Positions 7,822 through 16,011 of a DNA stretch of 26,503 bases are shown piece by piece. Each line of letters opens with the position of its first letter. Position 1 is the first letter of the stretch. The translations under genes were made by a program, and so were the position numbers. The notes beneath the pieces were generated by a model. It was given only the letters and a program-made list of their open reading frames with translations. It was not told the origin of the DNA and searched no databases. The stretch is from a virus. The DNA is taken from positions 1 through 26,503 of the IMG/VR virus record IMGVR_UViG_3300021512_000009; one strand, written 5' to 3'.

Positions 7822-8069
7822 TGCCGTTACCAGATGGAAGGCGGTGGATACCAGAAGGTGGGTTACAAAAGCATCGAGAAAGGATACACCGTGAAAGTAA
7901 AATAGCTGATAATAAAAAATTGCCATATGTGTTTTCTAAGCCAATAAGGAAATCATATGCACTATTTGAATGCGAAGAATGTGGTCGGGTATTTAGTGCA
8001 GCTAAAAACACAGTGATGGTAATTTGTTCTACTTGTAAAAAATTAACTAGGGCTAAGCAAATAGATTAA
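7821..8069 (+). CDS. Small zinc-ribbon protein
   Basis: An 82-aa protein with a basic N-terminus and a C-terminal zinc-ribbon: C51-x2-C54 and C69-x2-C72, separated by 14 residues. The N-terminal 45 residues are Arg/Lys-rich, fitting nucleic-acid binding. It begins in a TAATG overlap with the HD-domain gene, implying coupled translation, and precedes the NusG-like gene, so a transcription-related role is possible but unproven. Confidence 0.75.
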   Translation: MPLPDGRRWIPEGGLQKHRERIHRESKIADNKKLPYVFSKPIRKSYALFECEECGRVFSAAKNTVMVICSTCKKLTRAKQID

Positions 8070-8083
8070 TAGAAGGTTTTGAA

Positions 8084-8572
8084 ATGAGCACATGGCATGT
8101 TTGGACTGTAGTGGCTAATAGACAAAAAAGAATTACTAAGTTTTTGTCTGAGTTAGATGGCGTTGAGGAATTTTTGTACCCAATGGCTAAAAAGGAATAT
8201 AATACTAAGTCGGGTAAGAAAATAAGGAATGTACCAATTTATGCTAATTATATATTTATAAAATATGATCATACATCAAATATGTTAGCATCTATTAATA
8301 GTTGCCCATGGATAACTGGATATATTGGAAAATGTTCTAATGAGGAAATGTCTAGTGTAAAGGTACAGAATAACAGTGAGTATGATAGTTTAATTACAAC
8401 AGATGATATTTTACCTGGTACTACTGTTAAATTAGTTGGCACCCCATTTGTTGGATGGGAAGCTACTGTTGTTAGTGTTACTGATAAAACGTTACAGGTT
8501 AGTATTAGCATTTTGGGAGCTGATCGAGTAATAGAATGTAGTATTGATGATGTGAACGTTCAATCGAGGTAG
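8084..8572 (+). CDS. NusG/RfaH-like transcription elongation factor
   Basis: A 162-aa protein with an N-terminal NGN-like domain (WHVWTVVANRQKRITKFL at the start, FLYPMAKKEY in the middle, then PIYANYIFIKYDH) and a C-terminal KOW-type domain (ILPGTTVKLVGTPFVGWEAT and following strands). NusG proteins bind the RNA polymerase clamp and alter pausing or termination; specialised paralogues such as RfaH act on chosen operons. It sits just before the packaging genes, so it may help read-through of the long late operon. Distance and diverged core residues leave some doubt. Start ATG with AAGG 7 bases upstream. Confidence 0.72.
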   Translation: MSTWHVWTVVANRQKRITKFLSELDGVEEFLYPMAKKEYNTKSGKKIRNVPIYANYIFIKYDHTSNMLASINSCPWITGYIGKCSNEEMSSVKVQNNSEYDSLITTDDILPGTTVKLVGTPFVGWEATVVSVTDKTLQVSISILGADRVIECSIDDVNVQSR

Positions 8573-8576
8573 GGAT

Positions 8577-9008
8577 ATGGAGGAAAATACTAAAAAGCGA
8601 GGTAGGCCAATCGGTTTTGAATTAAGTGAGGAGACCAAGGAAAAAATAAGACAAAGTAGACTTGGGAAGTCTCATTCACAGGAGACACGGAATAAGATAT
8701 CAAAGTCATTATTAAGATATTTTAGAAAAAAAGATCCAGTTTCTGAAGGTATAAGTAATGAATATAAATATTTTCAGCGTGAAGTAACAGATTGGTTATA
8801 TGAGCACAGTTCAGACCTGGATGATACAGATGATATTATGGCTAATAAACGTCTTGTTTATTTAAGTCAGTTAGAATTGTGTTATGGATCAAATATTGAA
8901 AATTTTTGTCATTCAGCCACACCAGAATTTCTATTGTTGTTAAAAGAGGAATTAGAAAATAATCAAATGACGGATGAAGATAAAGAATTATTTTTGTCAT
9001 TAATTTAG
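8577..9008 (+). CDS. NUMOD3/AT-hook DNA-binding protein
   Basis: A 143-aa protein with an AT-hook-like KKRGRPIG (residues 6-13) and a NUMOD3 motif (residues 16-45; LSEETKEKIRQSRLGKSHS, then a second helix). NUMOD3 is a DNA-binding module usually attached to GIY-YIG or HNH homing endonucleases; no nuclease domain is present here. The remaining 95 residues are acidic and helical. It lies directly before a small-terminase-like gene and the large terminase. It may be a DNA-recognition packaging factor or the remnant of a homing endonuclease; the start (ATG, AGGTAGGG upstream) and intact frame favour a working protein. Confidence 0.75.
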   Translation: MEENTKKRGRPIGFELSEETKEKIRQSRLGKSHSQETRNKISKSLLRYFRKKDPVSEGISNEYKYFQREVTDWLYEHSSDLDDTDDIMANKRLVYLSQLELCYGSNIENFCHSATPEFLLLLKEELENNQMTDEDKELFLSLI

Positions 9009-9016
9009 GTGATAAA

Positions 9017-9541
9017 ATGGCGAAACTTGGTAGACCTAAAAAACCCCCAAAATTCAAACAAATATTGCGTGATTTAATTCCATCAACTGATATTTTTGAG
9101 GAAGATGAGCTAGACATGTTTAATGGTCTTGTGGCTTTATATTTAAGGGATTTTGATGAAAGTCAGTTGTCGGCAAATGATATGGATGATATCATTTCGA
9201 TAGCTATGAACCGTGTTTTGGAAATTAGACTATTGAAAACCGTTAAAGGAAAGCCGGGGGCTCAGATGGATGCTTCCACATCGATAGAACGTCTTCGTAA
9301 ACAAACTGAAAAGTTGAAAGAAAATTTGGCTACAAGAAGAAAGGATAGAATAGATCCTAAAAAATATAGTGGTCTTTCTATTGTAGATTTGGCAGTAGCT
9401 TTTGATAAAAAGAAAAAAGATGAGATGTTTATGAGGGCTGCGAAATTTGAAGAAGAAGAGCGTGAAGTAATGGGTTCCGACTTGTTAATTGGTAATAGAA
9501 ATGACCAAGACGCTGAGGTATTTAGTAATGAGGATAGTTAG
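9017..9541 (+). CDS. Probable terminase small subunit
   Basis: A 174-aa protein immediately upstream of the large terminase (9-base gap), the usual place for a small subunit. It has an N-terminal basic GRPKKPPK stretch resembling an AT-hook, an acidic helical middle, and a Lys/Arg-rich C-terminal helix ending in an acidic tail. No enzymatic motif. Small terminases recognise the phage genome and regulate the large subunit. The call rests on position, size and DNA-binding composition, not on a recognised family motif; the preceding NUMOD3 protein is the alternative candidate. Confidence 0.6.
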   Translation: MAKLGRPKKPPKFKQILRDLIPSTDIFEEDELDMFNGLVALYLRDFDESQLSANDMDDIISIAMNRVLEIRLLKTVKGKPGAQMDASTSIERLRKQTEKLKENLATRRKDRIDPKKYSGLSIVDLAVAFDKKKKDEMFMRAAKFEEEEREVMGSDLLIGNRNDQDAEVFSNEDS

Positions 9542-9550
9542 GAGTGTGGT

Positions 9551-12500
9551 TTGTCGTTTGTTGAAATAGGAGATAATTTAGAGGAAATAATGGACCGGGG
9601 TGGTTCTATGGTGGAATTTTATAGAACTGACCCGGTATTGGCAGCGTATGATCTATTGCGAGTAGATTTGGCTCCTATTCAACGTATTATACTTAGGGAT
9701 ATGTGGTTTAAAAATTATTGTATTACAGTGGCTGGTCGTGGTTGTGGGAAAAGTGTATCTGTAAATAGTTTATCTTATGTTAACAATAAAGGATTATGTT
9801 ATCTTTATGAAGAATTTCCGGCAATACCATATTTTCTTAATAGCGGAGAAACTGTAGAAATAGACGATTGTAGATCCATTCACACTGCAAGTGGTTCTTG
9901 CTCTACTAAAAAAGTGTCACTTGAGAAAGATATAAATGGTTTAAAATTAAAAACAAGTTGTGGTTTTACTCATTGTGGGAGTGAGCACCATCCGCTCTTA
10001 ACTATAGATGAGGAAGGTAATTTTATATATAAGCCAGTTAAAGATTTTAAACCCGGTGATAGAATATGCATTCAACGTGGACAACAAATTTTTGGAGAAG
10101 GTCATATTGATGATGAAGGTGCTTATTTAATAGGTTTGTTTTTGGGAAATAAGGAAGTACCAAAAATAATCAGACATTCAGATAAGCAAACACAAATTAG
10201 TTTTCTACAGGGTATTTTTGATACTAATGGTGAGTTTGAAAGCGATAGTTGTATGATATCTTCTTGTTTTATGTCTAAGAAATTGGCTATTGAAATTCAA
10301 ATGATGTTACTAAATTTTGGTATAGTTTCTAGAGTAATAGAAAAAGGGACTGAGTCTGGTTGTGGTGTATCTTTTATAGTTGAATTTGGCTCTAGAAATT
10401 TAATTACATTTGTGAACGAGATAAATTTTAGGATTGAGCATAAACGTGAATCTCTAAATCAATACCTATTTCACAAAAAGTTAGATACTGATATCGATAC
10501 AATACCCTATGTAAAGAATATATGTTATGAAATATTTGAGCAATGTAAACTAGGAAATGCTCCTATTTATGATGGTCTAGAGTTATCCATGTTAAATTCT
10601 AAAGAATATACTTATAAGGAATTGATAAATTTTTTAAGTAATTTTTTAGATTTGGTATCCGGAGGATATAAATTTAGTAATAAATCTTTGTTGAATTTGG
10701 AAAAGTTATATAATATAGTTATTACTAATTACTTTTTTGATGTAGTAGAGTCCATATCCGATTGGTCCGGTGATTGTTATGATTTTGAAATGGATATGGA
10801 AGGAGAGCCAAATTATTTTGCAAATGGTTTTATAAATCATAATACTTTTTTATTGGGTATTAATGCAGTTTTGCATGCTCTTCTTTATCCTGGGTATCGT
10901 GTTGGTTTAATAGCTCCATCTTTTAGACAATCTATAGTTATATCAAATAATTACACAACATTTTGGTCTGACACTGGGTTATATTCTAATACCAATGATT
11001 TTTATAATTCTGTTATAGAGGGTAAAACACATGTACAATCATTTAAATACCAAAATAAAATATTAAGTAAATGGAAAAATGATGACAGAGAATGTATTGG
11101 CATAAAAACAACTAAAGGATTTGAATTGGAAGGAACTGCTGACCACGCTATAATGAGATTGAATATGGATGATGCAAATATTGAGTTTTGCGATTTAAGA
11201 GACCTTAATATTGATGATTATGTATTATTGAAAGCAGGTTTTAATTATTTTGGAAATAACGATGTGTTACCTGAATTTAATTTTGAACATGATTGGCGTA
11301 CAAAAAACTGTGGTATACCTACAGAACTTACTCAGGAGTTGTCTTATCTATTTGGTTTGATTGTTGGTGCTGGTTGTGTATCTGTTGATAAAACTGGTAG
11401 AAAAAATAGAGTGATATTCACTAGTGGAGATGAGGAATTAATAGATATATTTAAGAAGTTGATGTTAAAATATTTTGATATAGAGCCTACTGAAGAAAGT
11501 AATAAAGACAGAGTCCAGCAAATTATTTATTATTGTAAAAAATTAGTTCATTTTTTATTAGCATGTGGTTTTACGAAGACAACTGCGTTGGATAAAAAAA
11601 TACCTGATGTAGTAAAGAAATCATCAAAAGAATGTTTTATTTCATTTGTTAGGGGTTTGATGGACACTGGGGGTAGTTGTTACGTGCAAACTCATAAAAG
11701 AGGTACACACTGTGAGGTTAAATTATCTACATCCTCATTGTGTTTGGCAAAAGAATTACAAGCATTTTTATTAAATATAGGTATAATATCATTGTTATCT
11801 GTTGGTAGCAAGGCCGGTAAGAAGAAATTATTAAACAGGAATAAATACTCTGTTTGCAGTATAGGCTATAGTGTTAGGATAATAGGAAGACGTAATTTAC
11901 AAAAGGCGGCTTATGAAGGATTGTTTGATATTTATAGAAAAAAAGATAAACTAAATAATTATGTAAACAGACACTTTAATCGTGAAGAATCTGTTGGATC
12001 TTATTTAGGGCTGCCTCAGAAAATAGTTAATGAGAATATTAATAAATTTAAACAGTATGTGGATGACGAATTATTTTTTGTACAGATAAAAGAGATAGAT
12101 CATTTTTTTGCTTCCACTATGGACATAGAAGTAGAAAATGAGCATTGTTATTGGGCTGGTGGTTTTATAAACCATAATTCCAAAATGATATTTTCAGAGG
12201 TTGAAAAGTTGTACCAGAAGTCGCCTATTTTGAAAGAAGCGACTGAAAAAAAACCTACTCGTGGTGCTGATACGTGTTTTTTAAAATTTAATGGTACTGA
12301 AAATTCTAATGGTAGTTATATAGAGGCATTACCTATTGGTGTTGATGGAGCTAAAATCAGAGGATCACGTTTTTATTTGATAGAAATAGACGAATTAGCT
12401 CAAATGCCATCGGATATTATAGATATGGTTATTAGACCTATGGCGGCCGTTCATTTAGAACCAATGCAAAAGGTGAGGGAAATAGAGCGGATAGAGAAAT

Positions 12501-13600
12501 TAATAGCAGAAGGTCTGGCTACAGAGGAAGATTTAGAAACAGAAGCTGCAAATAAAATGATAATGACTTCTTCTGGGTATTTCAAATTTAACCATATGTG
12601 GCATAGAATGAAATCTTATTGGAAAGCAATGGCTGAAGAAGGTGAGTCTACTAAATATGCAGTTCATCAAGTACCATATAGATTAATGCCAAAGGGGTTT
12701 TTAGACATTAATAATATAAATGAAGCTAAACGTACCATGTCAAATATAGAATTTATGATGGAGTATGAGGCTGCAATGGTTTCTGATAGTGAGGGATTTT
12801 TTAAGGCTTCATTACTTGAATCTTGTACAAGGAATAGTGGCTTTACTGTAAAAACTCGTGGTGATGCTGGTAAAGAATATGTGCTTGGTATTGATCCAAA
12901 TCAGGGGGGATCAGCACTTTTTGGTTTGGTGGTTATAGAGTTGGGGCCACCAAATAAAATTGTGTATGTGCGAGGATTGAAAAGGCAAGCTACACAAGAG
13001 ATGGCGAAGGCTATTCAGAGACTATTGAGTAGTTTTAATATTGTACGTATTTATATGGATGCTCAGGGTGGTGGTAATGCAATTAAAGATTTATTGGCTG
13101 AAGGATATAATAATAGTACACCTATTTTAGATATGGATGATGATCTTACTAAATATAAACAAGGTCGTCGTATTTTGAAAATGATAAATTTTTCACCGGC
13201 TTGGATATCAGATGCTAATTTTTGTACTTTGTCCTTATTAGAAAACAACAGACTTAGGTTTCCTGATATTCCTCGATCGTCTGTTGAGATAGAAGAAAAA
13301 TTATATGATGAAATACGTTTATTGAAATCACAAATGTTGAATATAGTAGTGACTGAAACTGCCAGGGGTGTTCGTCATTTTGATACACCAAAAAAGGGTC
13401 AAAATAAAGACTTATATTCTGCCTTGATTTTGGCTGCATATGGGGTTAGAGAGATAATGCGTGATTCTGAAATTGTAGAACCAACTTTGGAAAGTGCAGG
13501 ATTAATACGACCGCATCGAAAAGGTGCCTCTTTTGTTAAACAGAAAACTGGTGTGGCTAATGAATATATGAAGGCAGCCGTATTGCAGCGTAAACTTTAA
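9551..13600 (+). CDS. terL: Terminase large subunit with two inteins
   Basis: The 1349-aa precursor gives a 569-aa terminase after removal of two inteins. The spliced protein has Walker A (AGRGCGK joined to TFLLG), the IAPSFRQ/SKMIF segment, Walker B (YLIEIDELAQMP), and a RuvC/RNase H nuclease with acidic positions in LGIDPNQGG, IYMDAQGGG and DLYSALILAAYG. It packages DNA into the prohead using ATP and cuts it. The start is TTG 9551 with GGAG upstream. Exteins are encoded at 9551-9751, 10844-10930 (29 aa only) and 12179-13600. The portal gene follows after a small membrane protein gene. Confidence 0.92.
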   Translation: MSFVEIGDNLEEIMDRGGSMVEFYRTDPVLAAYDLLRVDLAPIQRIILRDMWFKNYCITVAGRGCGKSVSVNSLSYVNNKGLCYLYEEFPAIPYFLNSGETVEIDDCRSIHTASGSCSTKKVSLEKDINGLKLKTSCGFTHCGSEHHPLLTIDEEGNFIYKPVKDFKPGDRICIQRGQQIFGEGHIDDEGAYLIGLFLGNKEVPKIIRHSDKQTQISFLQGIFDTNGEFESDSCMISSCFMSKKLAIEIQMMLLNFGIVSRVIEKGTESGCGVSFIVEFGSRNLITFVNEINFRIEHKRESLNQYLFHKKLDTDIDTIPYVKNICYEIFEQCKLGNAPIYDGLELSMLNSKEYTYKELINFLSNFLDLVSGGYKFSNKSLLNLEKLYNIVITNYFFDVVESISDWSGDCYDFEMDMEGEPNYFANGFINHNTFLLGINAVLHALLYPGYRVGLIAPSFRQSIVISNNYTTFWSDTGLYSNTNDFYNSVIEGKTHVQSFKYQNKILSKWKNDDRECIGIKTTKGFELEGTADHAIMRLNMDDANIEFCDLRDLNIDDYVLLKAGFNYFGNNDVLPEFNFEHDWRTKNCGIPTELTQELSYLFGLIVGAGCVSVDKTGRKNRVIFTSGDEELIDIFKKLMLKYFDIEPTEESNKDRVQQIIYYCKKLVHFLLACGFTKTTALDKKIPDVVKKSSKECFISFVRGLMDTGGSCYVQTHKRGTHCEVKLSTSSLCLAKELQAFLLNIGIISLLSVGSKAGKKKLLNRNKYSVCSIGYSVRIIGRRNLQKAAYEGLFDIYRKKDKLNNYVNRHFNREESVGSYLGLPQKIVNENINKFKQYVDDELFFVQIKEIDHFFASTMDIEVENEHCYWAGGFINHNSKMIFSEVEKLYQKSPILKEATEKKPTRGADTCFLKFNGTENSNGSYIEALPIGVDGAKIRGSRFYLIEIDELAQMPSDIIDMVIRPMAAVHLEPMQKVREIERIEKLIAEGLATEEDLETEAANKMIMTSSGYFKFNHMWHRMKSYWKAMAEEGESTKYAVHQVPYRLMPKGFLDINNINEAKRTMSNIEFMMEYEAAMVSDSEGFFKASLLESCTRNSGFTVKTRGDAGKEYVLGIDPNQGGSALFGLVVIELGPPNKIVYVRGLKRQATQEMAKAIQRLLSSFNIVRIYMDAQGGGNAIKDLLAEGYNNSTPILDMDDDLTKYKQGRRILKMINFSPAWISDANFCTLSLLENNRLRFPDIPRSSVEIEEKLYDEIRLLKSQMLNIVVTETARGVRHFDTPKKGQNKDLYSALILAAYGVREIMRDSEIVEPTLESAGLIRPHRKGASFVKQKTGVANEYMKAAVLQRKL
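9752..10843 (+). mobile_element. TerL intein 1 (364 aa), in the Walker A loop
   Basis: The insert starts with Ser (SVSVNSLSYVNNKG) and ends GFINHN before a Thr +1. Splicing rejoins GRGCGK to TFLLG, the Walker A lysine and threonine. Block B reads SEHHPLL (Ser in place of the usual Thr; His at 80). A LAGLIDADG endonuclease trace remains: LIGLFLGN (residues 126-133) and FLQGIFDTNG (151-160), but both catalytic-position acids are Asn and the motifs are only about 25 residues apart, where an intact domain has roughly 90 or more. The endonuclease is therefore degraded while the splicing residues are intact. Confidence 0.9.
10931..12178 (+). mobile_element. TerL intein 2 (416 aa), LAGLIDADG type
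   Basis: The insert starts with Ser (SIVISNNYTTFW) after IAPSFRQ and ends GFINHN before Ser +1 (SKMIF). Block B is TADH (residues 69-72). A full-length LAGLIDADG domain is present, with motif 1 LFGLIVGAG (140-148) and motif 2 RGLMDTGG (241-248) about 98 residues apart. The aspartates expected in GDG and in DxDG are Ala and Gly, so cutting activity is probably lost. Splicing residues (Ser1, block B His, terminal His-Asn, Ser+1) are all present. Confidence 0.9.
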
Positions 13601-13635
13601 TAATATATTTCTTTAAAAATGAGGTGTTTAGGCGC

Positions 13636-14043
13636 ATGGATAATAAAATTATTGGCAACGATAAACAGCCGGAACTAAAAGAAATAACTGTGGGCGAAGT
13701 GTTAGATGAAGTCCAGGCAGATATTGATAATTTACAAGATGTGATAGAAAAAAAGTTTGAAGAGAAAAAACAATCTTTGCTTGTAGCTAAACAGCGTAAA
13801 GAATATTTTATTTGTAGAAATAGTTTTTGGGACTTGTGGTTCCAAAAGCTTTTTGCGCAGATAGTATCAGTTAAGATATGGATTATTGCTTTAATTACTA
13901 TTTTGCTATCAATCGGTTTAATAACTAATATACAATTCGCCTCCATTCTTGGTATTATTATGGGGTTAAAAGGTACATTTCAAGTAGCCGATGTTTGGAG
14001 GAAAAATGGCAAACATGATCTAAGTGCTATGGATAAAACATAG
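13636..14043 (+). CDS. Small coiled-coil membrane protein
   Basis: A 135-aa protein from ATG 13636 (an in-frame GTG at 13624 sits on the GAGG ribosome site, so the later ATG is preferred). Residues about 20-58 form a charged coiled coil; residues 81-112 hold one strong membrane segment (IWIIALITILLSIGLI) and a weaker second one (FASILGIIMG). It lies between the large terminase and portal. It could anchor part of the packaging machinery, or be a holin-like membrane protein, but position in a head cluster and the soluble N-terminal coil do not favour holin. Function unknown. Confidence 0.7.
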   Translation: MDNKIIGNDKQPELKEITVGEVLDEVQADIDNLQDVIEKKFEEKKQSLLVAKQRKEYFICRNSFWDLWFQKLFAQIVSVKIWIIALITILLSIGLITNIQFASILGIIMGLKGTFQVADVWRKNGKHDLSAMDKT

Positions 14044-14054
14044 GAGAACTTATA

Positions 14055-15932
14055 ATGGATTCAAAAGAAATAGCTAAGGTAACAGCTGAAATAAATGAAA
14101 AATATCCAGATATAGGGTTACGTAAAATAGAGTGGGATGGCAATAAAGCTTCGCTATATGTACAGCCAACTAAAAAAGTATTGGCTAGTCTTGAGTCTAA
14201 TGATGCTATAAAGTTACATACTGTAGAGTCTGCTGCATCTTTGAGAAGGCAAACATTAGATAGGACTAGTTTGGACTTGGTGCAGGGATATAATGCTCCA
14301 TATACTGAATCACCGACAGAGTTGTTTAATCGGTCTATGAAATATTACGTTGAGCAAGATATTTATGGGTCTGTTATTGATATACTAACTAATTTGTCGT
14401 CAAAGGGGTTTGAGAATGACTCTGATGATCCTGATATTAAGTTGTTTTACGATGTATGGTCATTGGATGTAAATTTTAGGGAAATTATTAATTGGATTTT
14501 TTTTGATTTCTTTAGGGTTGGTATGGTAAGAACATATAAAGTGGTAGGTAAATATGAGCCAGGTATTACTTATTTATCTCAAGTGCCTGGTACTAAAATA
14601 GAGAAAAGTGTTTTGAGAAATATTTCTAGTAGGGCCAAACGTATAAATGGTCGCCGTATCAAACTATTTAATAATGAAAAAGCGCAGAAAAAGAAAAAGT
14701 GGTCAAAGGGATATATACCTATCAGTTATACTGTTCTTAACCCGCTTAATATAGAAATTACCGGGAGTTTGCTATTCAATGATACGAAGGTAACCTTAAC
14801 ACCGTCAGATGAGATAAGACAATTGCTATCTAAAAGTAGTTCTGAGTTAACAACTGATGAAAAAAATCTTATTAAATTACTGCCTAGTGATTTTAAAAAT
14901 GATATTAAAAAAGGTGGGGGTATAGTTTTAGATAGTGAGTATGTAGGTGCGATAGATTATCGTAAAATGCCATATGAGCGATACCCTAGACCTCGTGGTG
15001 TAAAAGCTTTTGAAGCAATTGAGTATAAAAATGCTTTGAAACAGGCTGATTTAAGTACTTTGGATGGTATTACTAATTATATTTTGAAAATTACTATTGG
15101 TAATGACGAATATCCGGTTACGGATCAAAGTCAATTACAAGCGGTTGCTAATCTATTTGATACTACATCCAAATCATTCGATGTTGTTTGGAATCACACA
15201 TTAAACATTGAAAAAATAGTTTCGCCAGAAATTGAAAATATTTTAGGACAAGATAAATATGGACAAGTTAATCAAGATATTACTGGCGCATTGGCATTTT
15301 CAAGGGCTTTGATTGATGGAAGTGAACAGTTAAATCAGGGTGAGGCTGCTTTATTGTCTAGAACTATTACGGAAGAAATTTGGTATGCACGTAGTCAGGT
15401 TGAAAAATGGATATATAATGAATATAGAGAAATAGCTGAAGCGCAGGGATTTGATAGATTTCCAAAAGTTAGATGGGATAATACGGTTCTTAAGGATATT
15501 ATACTTTATATGAGTACTGTTTCGCAATTAGTTGATAGGCGAATGTTATCGTATAGGACCGCACTAGAGCAGCTTGGTTTTGAATTTGAAAATGAATTTG
15601 CAAATATGAAAGAAGAGTTTCCTGAAGTTGTAAACGGTATACTTGGTATTGTAGGAAGTCCATTTCAGAAAAGTGCTGGTATACAACCAGTACAGCAGGC
15701 TCCTACTGGCACACCTTCTGCTGGGCGTCCATCGGGTAAACCAGCTAAAACAAAAACTAAAAATACGAATGTTACTAAGAAAACAAAAGTGCCAAACCAA
15801 TCACCTAGTAATCAACCATCCACTACAACTAAATCCGTGTCAGCTTTAATATTAAAAGAGGCGGCTAAAGTTATGACAGATGATCAATTTGAGGCCTTTG
15901 CTGATGGGTTTTTGTCGAGTTTATATAATTGA
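14055..15932 (+). CDS. Phage portal protein
   Basis: A 625-aa protein placed after terminase and before the protease, the normal portal position. It has the N-terminal NRSMKYYVEQDIYGSVID segment, a central wing-type region, a helical stem region (EAIEYKNALKQADLSTLDG), the stretch LSRTITEEIWYARSQVEKWI, and a Pro/Thr/Lys-rich low-complexity linker (about residues 545-595) before a C-terminal helix. Portal proteins form the twelve-subunit ring through which DNA enters the capsid. Length is slightly above the usual 450-600 because of the linker. Start ATG with AGGAG upstream. Confidence 0.85.
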   Translation: MDSKEIAKVTAEINEKYPDIGLRKIEWDGNKASLYVQPTKKVLASLESNDAIKLHTVESAASLRRQTLDRTSLDLVQGYNAPYTESPTELFNRSMKYYVEQDIYGSVIDILTNLSSKGFENDSDDPDIKLFYDVWSLDVNFREIINWIFFDFFRVGMVRTYKVVGKYEPGITYLSQVPGTKIEKSVLRNISSRAKRINGRRIKLFNNEKAQKKKKWSKGYIPISYTVLNPLNIEITGSLLFNDTKVTLTPSDEIRQLLSKSSSELTTDEKNLIKLLPSDFKNDIKKGGGIVLDSEYVGAIDYRKMPYERYPRPRGVKAFEAIEYKNALKQADLSTLDGITNYILKITIGNDEYPVTDQSQLQAVANLFDTTSKSFDVVWNHTLNIEKIVSPEIENILGQDKYGQVNQDITGALAFSRALIDGSEQLNQGEAALLSRTITEEIWYARSQVEKWIYNEYREIAEAQGFDRFPKVRWDNTVLKDIILYMSTVSQLVDRRMLSYRTALEQLGFEFENEFANMKEEFPEVVNGILGIVGSPFQKSAGIQPVQQAPTGTPSAGRPSGKPAKTKTKNTNVTKKTKVPNQSPSNQPSTTTKSVSALILKEAAKVMTDDQFEAFADGFLSSLYN

Positions 15933-15950
15933 TCCATATAGTATGTTAAG

Positions 15951-15959
15951 TGTTATAAT
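15951..15959 (+). promoter_or_regulatory. Extended -10 promoter candidate before the protease gene
   Basis: TGTTATAAT is an exact TGn-TATAAT extended -10 box, 53 bases upstream of the GTG start. A weak -35 (TTGATC, 15929-15934) is 19 bases upstream of it. A second TATAAT lies at 15973-15978 as part of an 8-base direct repeat, TATAATTA. It lies in the gap between portal and protease genes, where a new late promoter is plausible. Confidence 0.45.
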
Positions 15960-16011
15960 TAACTAACCATTCTATAATTAGAGGAATACTTTCATATAGG
16001 AGGGGTGTATT

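Noticed and set aside
8842-9117. Reverse-strand open frame across two genes
   Set aside because: It opposes two clear genes, has no supporting motif and falls in the AT-rich complement.
13636-14043. Holin
   Set aside because: It has a membrane segment, but an N-terminal soluble coiled coil and a head-gene location without lysis genes nearby do not support it.
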